The translations under genes and the position numbers were made by a program. A stretch of 10,280 nucleotides of DNA from Planctomycetota bacterium (GTDB lineage: Bacteria > Planctomycetota > Planctomycetia > Pirellulales > Pirellulaceae): NCBI GenBank assembly GCA_023417165.1, contig JAEZGD010000672.1, positions 1 through 10,280 of the forward strand, read 5' to 3'. Below the pieces are notes generated by a model. It was not told the DNA's origin and did no database searches. It saw only the letters and a list, made by a program, of their open reading frames with translations. This document shows, in pieces, positions 1 through 8,023 of this stretch. Position 1 is the first letter of the stretch. The number at the start of each line of letters is the position of its first letter.

Positions 1-1239
1 CGCGAAGACTGCCGCCGGGCCAGGAAACGCCGCATACGGCTGAAAACGCTGAAAGAGCCGATAAATCGCATCGCTGACGTCGCTGGCAACGCTGACTTGA
101 TGTTGTTGTCCCACATGCGCAAGCAAGCGATCGAGCACTTCGCGCGCCTCGTGTGGCGTGAATTCGGGGACGGGTACCAGCGAGAGCTGTTCGACCAGGC
201 CCGGTAACAGGCGGCGACACGCATCGAGCTCCGTCGGCGTTGCCTCGGTAGCGATGCGCAGCTCGCCACGCTCCAGATAGGGGAGCAGGAACGCACCGAT
301 GCTGCTGTTGGGATCGCGACCGCCCACACGCACCAGTTCCAAAAGGTTATCGACTAACAGCGTCCCTTCGACCGAACGCAGCTCTTCGATCATCTGCTCG
401 CAGCGCTCTTCCCATTGTCCCAGGTATTTCATCCCGGCGATGAATCGAGCGCCGCTGGTGCGCCAAAATCGCTGCGCCGCCAGCACGGGCTGAGAGGCCT
501 GCGCCACCGGCAATAACTGCTTGCGGGCGCGGCGCACCGCATCGTGCAGCAGCGTCGTCTTGCCGCAGCCCCCTTCGCCGACGAGTAGCAAGCTCGCGCG
601 CTCGAGTGCCAATCGTTGCGCCAGCGTCGTGGCCAAGGTGTCGCGCCCAAACGCACTTTGCACGCTGCCCCGCGCGCCGCGTCCGAGCACCGGTTCGGCC
701 ACCGCTTCCAGCGTTTCGAGTTTGTAATCCTCGTTCTTGTTCGCAGACGCTTCGGCGCGCACGTGCAGGGCTTCTAACCACAGCTTCTGCGGCGGCAAAT
801 AGCGCGACAACTCTTGTGGCGTCTTGTTGCCAAGTGCGCGCTGCACCGCGTCGCGCACCAGGTCATCGATGGGATCGCTAGGCTGATACGTCAGATGAAT
901 GCCTAGCAGCGGCAGCACGCAGACCCGCGTGCCGCTTTCGCGCTGCCCTTCGACACACACCACGCGCAGCGGGTACTCGTGCGGCACCGGATATACGGCT
1001 TCTTCGGTTTGATACTGCGGGCGAATCGGAATCGTGGCGATGCGAATGGTCGGCTGCTGCAAGTTCGGCGCACGCAGCGGACCTTGCTGACGACCGAGCC
1101 AGCGCACGTAACGCTTGAGTTGCAACAGTGCTCCGGCGGCGGTTCGGTCGATGGCAGAAGCATGCACGCCGCTGAGCGTGACGGCAGAGCAGTCCCCTTC
1201 GTCGTCTTCCCACACCAAAATTGGATAACGCACCGACAT
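1..1239 (-). CDS. Third Clp-like AAA+ paralog of the operon, truncated by the window (first 413 residues)
   Basis: This is the N-terminal part of a ClpA/ClpB-class AAA+ protein; the window ends within D1, after FPGPAAVFA. Residues 1-190 form an N-terminal module. Residues 109-136 (LPLLGIHL onward) align without gaps to residues 120-147 of the first gene of the operon. D1 has a Walker A GEGGCGKT at 221-228 and a pore-loop-like AGMKYLGQWEER at 268-279 that keeps the tyrosine. Its Walker-B-like LLVDNL (294-299) has Asn in place of the catalytic Glu. Where Clp proteins have their RRF arginine fingers it reads LVEQL (348-352). The ATG overlaps the upstream TAA as TAATG, and AAGGTG lies seven bases upstream, which fixes the start and suggests translational coupling. 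D2 and any C-terminal tail lie outside the window. The family assignment is confident; the function is unknown. By analogy with its neighbours it is probably a subunit of the same complex. Confidence 0.85.
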   Translation of the reverse strand, partial: MSVRYPILVWEDDEGDCSAVTLSGVHASAIDRTAAGALLQLKRYVRWLGRQQGPLRAPNLQQPTIRIATIPIRPQYQTEEAVYPVPHEYPLRVVCVEGQRESGTRVCVLPLLGIHLTYQPSDPIDDLVRDAVQRALGNKTPQELSRYLPPQKLWLEALHVRAEASANKNEDYKLETLEAVAEPVLGRGARGSVQSAFGRDTLATTLAQRLALERASLLLVGEGGCGKTTLLHDAVRRARKQLLPVAQASQPVLAAQRFWRTSGARFIAGMKYLGQWEERCEQMIEELRSVEGTLLVDNLLELVRVGGRDPNSSIGAFLLPYLERGELRIATEATPTELDACRRLLPGLVEQLSLVPVPEFTPHEAREVLDRLLAHVGQQHQVSVASDVSDAIYRLFQRFQPYAAFPGPAAVFA

Positions 1240-4200
1240 TACAGCACCTTGAATTCTGGCGGTAGCGGCAAGCCTGCGCACAACCAAGTCCGCAAGTCCA
1301 GGCGATTCGCGGGACGCGGCGCCGAGAGGCCGGTTCGCAAGTCGACCGTCGTCGCGCCGTCGTACAGACGCACGACCTGCCCGGGAGGATCGGGGTGGGC
1401 CGCCGGATCCTGTTTGCCGCTGGCCACGTCTTGCAGCCATTGGTCCAGTCGATCGGCGTGTTCCAGCATCACTTGCACAGGTGTTTGACCGATGCAGGGC
1501 AACACGGTGGCCTGCACTGGCAATAGATTTTCGTGCTTGCGGCAAGCCAGGTGCACGCCTTGTTGCGGCTCGACCAGGTTCCACAAGCCAGGACCCGATA
1601 CCGCCATCACGCTAAACATCCGCAAGAACCGCGGCATGACGGTGGAAAGCTGTTCGACTTCGAAGCCGAGTTGCTCGCCATAAAACTGCTGCATCTGAAA
1701 CGCCAGATGATGAAGGTGAGACATTGCCTCCGGAACGATCGCGCGAAACACCAGCACAACCTCTTCAGCACCTTCGCTGCGCAACATCGCCTCCAATAGC
1801 GTGGCCTCGTCCAGCACGAGTTGCTGATCGGCTTGCAACTGCTCACCGGTGGTGGTGTCGCTGGCCAGGTCTTGCAAGTACGCGTGAATATCGCTGGCCG
1901 AATGCATGTCCAGCAAGATGCGGTGACGCCCCGCCTCACGCTGCGAAATCTGCAGGGCCGCCTGCGTGTATGTCTTGGCATTGGGCGTCGTTTCCACGCG
2001 CGACCCACTGCGCTGCTGGCTGCGGACGTGATCTTGCAACCGTGTGATGGCTTCACGCAAGCGATGCACATGCTCTTTGAAGGCATAGTAGCGCACCTGC
2101 TCGCGTGAAAGCCCGCTGCTGGAATCTGGGCGAAGAGATTCCAACTCGTTCTGGACACGGGCGAGAAAGCCTTGCGCTTGCGACAACGTTTGCTCTGGCG
2201 AGACAGGTGTCGGTCGTGCGGGGGCTGGCGCAACGCTGGCGAGCGGAAACACCTGCGCGGTGATCTGCTGACCGCGTGGATAGATGCCGATCACCGCGGG
2301 CAGCTCCGGAGCCACGCCCGAGAGGCCGGCCGCCACCGGCTGCAATAGTTGCTGCTCAATCGCGCGCTTCAGTGCTCGGCCACCGTACTGCGGGTGATAG
2401 CCAGCATCGACAATGCGCTCCAGCGCGGCATCGGTCACTTCCAGTGCGCAGCGCCGCCGGACCAGGCCGTCGCGCTGAAAGACGCGTGCCAGCACTTGAT
2501 GCGCGATCCGCTTCATCTCGCCGCGCTCCAGCGAGCTAAAGGGCACGACGCGATCGATGCGGTTGAAGAACTCAGGGCGAAAGAAGTCCTCAGCCGCTTT
2601 GACGAACGCCTGACGACGCGTTTGCGGGTCTTCGACCAGCCCGATCTTGCGCCCCGCCGTTGCCACGCCCAGGTTCGACGTCATCACGATCACGCAGTTC
2701 GAAAAATCGGCCGTCCGTCCGAGCGCATCGGTCAGCCGCCCTTCGCCAGTGACTTGCAGCAGCAAATCGAACAGGTCGGGATGTGCCTTCTCGACCTCGT
2801 CCAAGAGCAGCACTGCAAATGGCTGCCGCCGCACCGCGCCACTCAACAGGCCATCCGGCTCGGCCAGCGTGCCGATCAGTTGCGTGATCGACCACGGCGT
2901 GACGTATTCGTTCATGTCAAAACGGAGCAACCGTGCGGCGCTGCTGAACAGCACTTCGGCGAGCGCCTTGGCGCACTGTGTTTTGCCGACGCCGGTCGGT
3001 CCCAAAAACAATAGCGTCCCCAGCGGCTTGCCCGGCGTGTTCAATCCCGCTTTAGCGATCGAGACCACATCGGCGCATGCTTCGACCGCTTCGTGCTGGC
3101 CGACGATCAGTGCTCGCAGCTTTTGCAGCACTTCCTTGCGTTCGAGCTTCCGCCTGCGATCGAGCAGCGCGAGCGCCACACCAGTGCGGTCGTGAAACTC
3201 GTCCAGCACCTCCTCACGCCGCACGTGCTTGCCAGCGAACTTGCGCGCGAGATGCCTGGCGAACACCGCCGCCTTGCCGGGAAACGCCGCATCGCGCACA
3301 TAACGCTGCTGCAACTCCAAAATTGTCGGCAGCGCTTCGAGCGCGAACTGCGTCCGCTGCTCGGCTTCGTGCAACTGCTGCACCGCCAGCATGATTTGCA
3401 ACGTTTCGTCGTCGTTGGTCGCCGCAATCGGCAGCACGTGAAACTGATCGGCCAGGCCGCGGTCGCGCTCTTCAAAGGCGTGCCACGCTTCGGTGGTCAT
3501 TTCGGCGACGATGCGCACGTCGCGTCGGTGTAACGCAGGCTTGAGCACGTCGGCCGCGCACAGGTTGGCGTCGCGGCTGATCCCGGCGTGATACAGCCCG
3601 AGAAAGTCGTCGAAATACAGCACGTGCTTGCGCCGCTTGGCCTCTCGCAAGATCGCCAGCAAGCGGTTTTCCCACTGACCGACGAATGACATGCCCGAGA
3701 TCAAACGCTGCGGCGAGAGCAGCCATACGTTTTGCTTGGCACTATAAGGATTCTTGCGCCGCTCAGCATCACGATAGACATACTCGTGCAGCACCGCGGT
3801 CTTGCCTGACAAGCGCGGACCGACCAGCGCAATGGGCCGCCGATCCTTCGCACGCAACAAGCGCGACAGCTCGTGCACTTCGTGTTCGCGGCGCACCGCT
3901 CGAGCGAGGTCGTCGGGATACTGCCAGTTCAGGCAGCGGCCGACGCGCTGCAACTCGACGCCGCCATCCATATGCGATTCATCGAATAGCAGCGCGAACT
4001 TGCGTTTCAGCTCATCCGCTTTGGGCAGGCGGGTGCTGACGTTCAGGGTGATATTCGTGACCCACGCTTGGCTGGAAAGGCTGTGCGTTTCCGGGCTGCG
4101 CGGATCGACCGGCGGCACCTCCTGCTTGCCCGCCAGGCGGCGAAAATGCCGCGTGTAGATGGCAGTGGCGCGCGTTTCCAGATCCTCGTTGGGCTTTAAT

Positions 4201-4556
4201 TCGAACCACAGTTCCGGCAGTTGTGGGGAGAAGACGATGCGTCGACTGAGTGCCATAAACTCGACAAACAGCAGTCGGCAGTGGGCGATGTGCGAGCGCA
4301 AATCGAGTGTCAGCTTGTGCTGATGTGTGCGCAGCTCCGGTGCATAGCTCCACTCGGCCAGCGCTTCGTGACGCGGCAGTGCGCCGAGCGTGTCGAGATG
4401 CAGCTTCAGCCGCTTGGCGAGCGCCGTCATCGCGCGCCCCAGCTGCGCATCGCTGGCGGCAATTTGCGAGAAGAAGAGCGGACGGCAGTCGTACAGCAGG
4501 TGCTTGTCATGCGCCTGACGCCGCGCTTCGACATAGATGGGAATGGATAGTTCCAT
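1239..4556 (-). CDS. Double-AAA+ Clp-like ATPase with release-factor-like C-terminal tail (1105 aa)
   Basis: The order is: N-terminal module (1-215), D1 (about 220-465), D2 (about 475-770), a Pro/Ala linker (773-786), and a helical plus release-factor-like tail (about 815-1105). D1 has a divergent Walker A GPRLSGKT (246-253), a pore loop with Phe (SFVGQW, 290-295), a Walker B ending FDDF (Asp for Glu) and no arginine finger near residue 370. D2 has Walker A GPTGVGKT (519-526), Walker B LLLDEVEKAH, sensor-1-like IVMTSNLG, arginine finger in FRPEFFNRID and sensor-2 GGRALKR. The GYVG pore loop is absent: the segment reads QLIGTLAEPDGLL (559-571). IGL at 638-640 sits where ClpA has its ClpP loop. 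The tail contains EVVLVFRAIVPEAMSHLHHL, EPQQGVHLACR (996-1006) and VRLYDGATTVDLRTG (1062-1076), all RF2-like. No ClpB middle domain is present. It starts 3 nt after the previous gene stops. The AAA+ call is firm; the tail call is by motif order. Confidence 0.92.
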   Translation of the reverse strand: MELSIPIYVEARRQAHDKHLLYDCRPLFFSQIAASDAQLGRAMTALAKRLKLHLDTLGALPRHEALAEWSYAPELRTHQHKLTLDLRSHIAHCRLLFVEFMALSRRIVFSPQLPELWFELKPNEDLETRATAIYTRHFRRLAGKQEVPPVDPRSPETHSLSSQAWVTNITLNVSTRLPKADELKRKFALLFDESHMDGGVELQRVGRCLNWQYPDDLARAVRREHEVHELSRLLRAKDRRPIALVGPRLSGKTAVLHEYVYRDAERRKNPYSAKQNVWLLSPQRLISGMSFVGQWENRLLAILREAKRRKHVLYFDDFLGLYHAGISRDANLCAADVLKPALHRRDVRIVAEMTTEAWHAFEERDRGLADQFHVLPIAATNDDETLQIMLAVQQLHEAEQRTQFALEALPTILELQQRYVRDAAFPGKAAVFARHLARKFAGKHVRREEVLDEFHDRTGVALALLDRRRKLERKEVLQKLRALIVGQHEAVEACADVVSIAKAGLNTPGKPLGTLLFLGPTGVGKTQCAKALAEVLFSSAARLLRFDMNEYVTPWSITQLIGTLAEPDGLLSGAVRRQPFAVLLLDEVEKAHPDLFDLLLQVTGEGRLTDALGRTADFSNCVIVMTSNLGVATAGRKIGLVEDPQTRRQAFVKAAEDFFRPEFFNRIDRVVPFSSLERGEMKRIAHQVLARVFQRDGLVRRRCALEVTDAALERIVDAGYHPQYGGRALKRAIEQQLLQPVAAGLSGVAPELPAVIGIYPRGQQITAQVFPLASVAPAPARPTPVSPEQTLSQAQGFLARVQNELESLRPDSSSGLSREQVRYYAFKEHVHRLREAITRLQDHVRSQQRSGSRVETTPNAKTYTQAALQISQREAGRHRILLDMHSASDIHAYLQDLASDTTTGEQLQADQQLVLDEATLLEAMLRSEGAEEVVLVFRAIVPEAMSHLHHLAFQMQQFYGEQLGFEVEQLSTVMPRFLRMFSVMAVSGPGLWNLVEPQQGVHLACRKHENLLPVQATVLPCIGQTPVQVMLEHADRLDQWLQDVASGKQDPAAHPDPPGQVVRLYDGATTVDLRTGLSAPRPANRLDLRTWLCAGLPLPPEFKVL
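1245..1250 (-). promoter_or_regulatory. Ribosome binding site of the third AAA+ gene, inside the end of the second
   Basis: AAGGTG on the minus strand lies seven bases before the ATG at 1239 when counted from AAGG. It overlaps the last codons of the upstream gene (FKVL-stop). Together with the TAATG overlap this supports the chosen start and suggests coupled translation. Confidence 0.6.
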
Positions 4557-4559
4557 CGT

Positions 4560-7500
4560 TTATTCCAGCAAAGTCCACGCCTGCTGCGCCAGTTGGCGCT
4601 CCATGGCATCGCGCAGCACTGGTGGCAAACCCTGTTCGTTTAGTTTGGGTGGGAAGTCGAGCCGCGGATCCACCACGCGTCCGTCATCCCACACATACGC
4701 GCGCCGCAGCGGCAACGCGTCCAGCGCGCCTTTGCGCGTGATCTTCATCGGCACTTCGTGACTGGCGAGCGGCCCGCTGGATGTCGCGACCAGCACTTCT
4801 TGTCCAGTGTTGCCGCGGAGAAAGCGATGCACGCCGGCTTCGGGGCCAAATAGCGATTCGCATCGCTCGCCATGAATCTGCAGCGCCAGCCCGAGCGTCG
4901 CCTCAGGCATGTCTGCCGCTGTATCTTCCTTACGCCAGGCATAGCCGTGCACGACCTTCTCGGGCTTATCGCCTTCACGCTCCGGCCGCCCTTTCAAGGC
5001 TATGAGCGGTGCCGCTTGATCCTTCTTTAACACTAAATGAGGATGAACCTCCACGTCGAACTGCTCGCGATAAACCTGCAGGTACCAATAGCGCTGTGGT
5101 GAGAGGCCGCACTCGCGCGCGACCACTTCGTAGGCGGTCGCCAGCTCCCATAATCGCGCGCGATATTCGGAAAACAGCACCACGTTCACCAACGCGCCGT
5201 GGTCGTGCTCGCGTTCGAACAGCTCGATCAGCAGCGTCGACAGCGATTGTTGTAAGTGCATATGCTTCGCCAGCAGTGCGTCAGCATCGACCGCTTCGTC
5301 GCGATAGTAAGCAGCGAGCGCCGCGTTCTCGGCCGTAGTGGCGTCGTGAGCCAGACGTTCCACGCGATCGACAAGCTCACGCCAGCGAAATAACTCGGCC
5401 GTATCACGCGTAAAACGGAAGCGCGCTGGCTGTCCCGCGAGTTTGGCGCGGCGCTCGGCCTGCTTTTCGGCCAGTTCGATGCGCGTGATCTCGTTGCGCA
5501 TGCGCATCACGCCTGCGGAGTGTTGCAAACGCTGCGTCTGGCGGCGCACGTCGACGAGCGCCGCGAGCGCATTACTGATATGGCCGCGCGCCGCTTGCTG
5601 TTGCCGCGAGAGCTCGCTTCCTTCCACACGCACGCTCAGGCGGTTATCGATCAGCGTCAGCGCGCCGCTGAGCGGCGTGTCGCCAGCGTAGTTGTTGATC
5701 TGCTCAGCGAGCGGCGCGATCACCGCTTGCTCCAGGGCACGCTTGAGCGGCCGCGCGCCGTAACGCGGATCCAACCCTTGCTCTGCTAGGTGCGCCGCGA
5801 CTGCATCGTCGATCGTGATCGTGACGCCACGATAGCGCAAGCCATCCCGCACCAGCAGTTGATTCAGCTCTCGCCGCGCGATGCCGGTGATGGTCGCCTG
5901 GTCGAGCGGAGCAAACGGCACGATGCGGTCGATGCGATTGAACAGCTCGGGGCGCAGGAATGAACGCAACTCGCGGGCGAAGTGTTCCTCGGTCGCCGCT
6001 GCCGCGCCACTGGTCTGAAAGCCGAAGGACTGGCTGCGATACGACTCGGCTCCGAGGTTCGAAGTCATGATCACTACCGCGTTCGAAAAATCGGCCAATC
6101 GCCCGGCGTTATCGGTCAAGCGACCTTCGCCCAGGATTTGCAACAGCAAGTCGAAGAATAGCGGGTGCGCTTTTTCGAATTCGTCGAACAGCACGACCGT
6201 GAATGGCTGATCGCGCAGGCGTTGCGTCAGCAGGCCGCGCGCGGCGCCGCTGCCACCTACCAACCGCTCGACGGCCTGCGGATCGCTGTACTCACTCATA
6301 TCAAAACGCACCAGCCGCGTGGCGTCGCGATACAAATAGGTCGCCAGGCCTTTGGCCATCTCGGTCTTGCCGACACCCGTGGGACCAATGAACAGCAGTG
6401 AAGCGATCGGCCGACCGCCGCGGGCGAGCCCCGCCTTCAATGTCGCCAACAAATTGACCATCAAGTCGACCGGCTGCGGCTGGCCCAGCACCCGCGCTGC
6501 GAACCACTCACGCGTCGCTTCCAGATCCAATGGCATGGCGTCGTCGAGCACGAGCAGCGGCAGTCCCGTTTCGCGCGCAAAAGCCGCGGTGACGTCGCGC
6601 TCGCCAATCGTTTGTTCCCGCGCGGCATCCGCCAACAGGTTCTTCAGAAACCGTAGCGGTCGCCCCGGGGAGGCCGAATAGGTGACAAAGCGGCGATGCA
6701 ATCTCAGTAGCGCATCAAGTCCCGCAGGCGTGAGTCGCACACCGCGGCGGCTGCCTTGCTGTGCTGCTTTGGCAAGCAGGTTTTGCAAACGCTCTGGCGA
6801 GGGCTCGCTGATATGCTGCGCCTGGAAAGCCGCCAGTAACTGCGGATCGGTGCGCTCCAAGAGGGCGAACTGCTCCGGCGTGCATTCGGCAATCGCCAGC
6901 AGCGTGCCCCGCTCGATGACGCCGCGCAGCAACGACGCGATGCCTTGCGTGTTGCCGGCGCCTTTACCGACTTCATTCAGCTCCACCAGGTTATCCAAAT
7001 GCACGATCGCTTTGGTGTGCGCGGCCTCGCGCATCAGCTTGTGACAGCGTTCTTGCCACATGCCAAAGCCCGACATGCCGGCGATCAAGCGCGAACCGCT
7101 GGTGCTCCAGATCGGCGTGCCGGCCAGGCCAAGTGCGTCGCGCGTCCGCGCGAGTTCGCCAACGAGCGCAGTCTTACCAACGCCAGAAGAACCCACTAGC
7201 AGCACACTACGCGCCCGGCGACCGCAGAGCGCTTCCGCGAGCGCGCGGACTTCCGTCTCACGTTCAAAGATCGGCGCGATGCCGTCTTCGGGCTTCCACG
7301 GTGTGGCAACCTCCTCGAGGACCGACTTCTCCTCGCGGCGCTCCGCCGCTTCGTCGATCGCCCTTTGCTTCGGCGAGCGAATGTCCAGTTCGAGCGGCAG
7401 CGTGTGGACTTGCAATCGCGTGCACCGAGTTAAGAACGCCAGCGCGCGCAGCGAAGCATCGGCCTCACGCCGCGCGAGCGCATTGCGAATCTGCGGCGCG

Positions 7501-7916
7501 AGCTGCTCTTGCAGTTGCGCTTCGCTTTCGGCCAGCACTTCAATGCCGAGCGCGGGGACGAATGCCAAATGCGCACCACTGGTCGGTTGCCAATAGATAT
7601 AAGGCCAGCGCACGACGATCGGGTGACGCCACAGCAGGCTGCGCACTGGCGCCGAGAGCTCCACCGCAACGCGCCGCGTAACGGGCGGCTGCGCCTGGCG
7701 ACGACGATGCAGTTCTTCACCAGAGAGACCTTGTAACCATTCAACAGCGCGCTCGCTTAGCAGCCGCTGCGCTGTGGCGCGCGTCGCGGCATGCACGCTG
7801 AACTCCGGCGTCAGCAGTAACTCAGCCATCACGCCGCCATCACTCAGGCGTTGCACAATCCGATGCGATTGCAAAGTGAGAAGTGGCATAAGCACGTTGG
7901 CGAATGAATCGCTCAT
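4560..7916 (-). CDS. Double-AAA+ Clp-like ATPase with release-factor-like C-terminal tail, first gene of operon (1118 aa)
   Basis: Residues 1-215 are the N-terminal module shared with the third gene (VPALGIEV at 120). D1 has Walker A GSSGVGKT (242-249), pore-loop region SGFGMW and Walker B IVHLDNL (Asn309 for Glu); LLAAF (360-364) replaces the arginine-finger RRF. D2 has Walker A GPTGVGKT (511-518), Walker B VVLFDEFEKAH, sensor-1-like VIMTSNLG, arginine finger in LRPELFNRID and sensor-2 GARPLKR. Its pore loop is shortened to RLVGGSGAARGLL (551-563). FGF (631-633) lies at the ClpA/ClpC tripeptide-loop position. Residues 835-1118 resemble RF2: helices, a PCRF-like strand and helix (908-950), GPEAGVHRFLR (1024-1034) and RRAYVWDDGRVVDPR (1071-1085). 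Only about 36 residues separate the last two, too few for a GGQ domain. I prefer the ATG at 7916; in-frame GTG codons at 7919 and 7925 are alternatives. No clear Shine-Dalgarno is visible. The function is unknown. Confidence 0.92.
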   Translation of the reverse strand: MSDSFANVLMPLLTLQSHRIVQRLSDGGVMAELLLTPEFSVHAATRATAQRLLSERAVEWLQGLSGEELHRRRQAQPPVTRRVAVELSAPVRSLLWRHPIVVRWPYIYWQPTSGAHLAFVPALGIEVLAESEAQLQEQLAPQIRNALARREADASLRALAFLTRCTRLQVHTLPLELDIRSPKQRAIDEAAERREEKSVLEEVATPWKPEDGIAPIFERETEVRALAEALCGRRARSVLLVGSSGVGKTALVGELARTRDALGLAGTPIWSTSGSRLIAGMSGFGMWQERCHKLMREAAHTKAIVHLDNLVELNEVGKGAGNTQGIASLLRGVIERGTLLAIAECTPEQFALLERTDPQLLAAFQAQHISEPSPERLQNLLAKAAQQGSRRGVRLTPAGLDALLRLHRRFVTYSASPGRPLRFLKNLLADAAREQTIGERDVTAAFARETGLPLLVLDDAMPLDLEATREWFAARVLGQPQPVDLMVNLLATLKAGLARGGRPIASLLFIGPTGVGKTEMAKGLATYLYRDATRLVRFDMSEYSDPQAVERLVGGSGAARGLLTQRLRDQPFTVVLFDEFEKAHPLFFDLLLQILGEGRLTDNAGRLADFSNAVVIMTSNLGAESYRSQSFGFQTSGAAAATEEHFARELRSFLRPELFNRIDRIVPFAPLDQATITGIARRELNQLLVRDGLRYRGVTITIDDAVAAHLAEQGLDPRYGARPLKRALEQAVIAPLAEQINNYAGDTPLSGALTLIDNRLSVRVEGSELSRQQQAARGHISNALAALVDVRRQTQRLQHSAGVMRMRNEITRIELAEKQAERRAKLAGQPARFRFTRDTAELFRWRELVDRVERLAHDATTAENAALAAYYRDEAVDADALLAKHMHLQQSLSTLLIELFEREHDHGALVNVVLFSEYRARLWELATAYEVVARECGLSPQRYWYLQVYREQFDVEVHPHLVLKKDQAAPLIALKGRPEREGDKPEKVVHGYAWRKEDTAADMPEATLGLALQIHGERCESLFGPEAGVHRFLRGNTGQEVLVATSSGPLASHEVPMKITRKGALDALPLRRAYVWDDGRVVDPRLDFPPKLNEQGLPPVLRDAMERQLAQQAWTLLE

Positions 7917-8023
7917 CACGCACACAGGTTATGTACGAAGCAGAGCGCGCTGTGATGAAGTTGTGAACGATGTGATCGATAACGGGAACTGTAGAAGAGA
8001 CTGTGATGCGCTGAAATGTTCAC

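Noticed and set aside
979..1488. Plus-strand open frame of 169 codons, and similar long frames opposite the AAA+ genes (2349-3014, 7060-7596)
   Set aside because: GC-rich coding DNA often leaves the opposite strand open. The minus-strand frames have clear AAA+ motifs and these do not.
1485..1493. IGQ at residues 1022-1024 of the second AAA+ protein as a relic of GGQ
   Set aside because: The flanking residues (PC before, TPV after) do not match the GAGGQHVN context, so it is probably chance.
1239..7916. Assignment of the AAA+ genes as ClpB disaggregase
   Set aside because: There is no coiled-coil middle domain between D1 and D2, tripeptide loops of the ClpA/ClpC type are present, and the C-terminal tail is foreign to ClpB.
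7917..7925. GTG starts at 7925 and 7919 for the first AAA+ gene
   Set aside because: An ATG follows at 7916, and no Shine-Dalgarno favours the GTG codons. They cannot be excluded.
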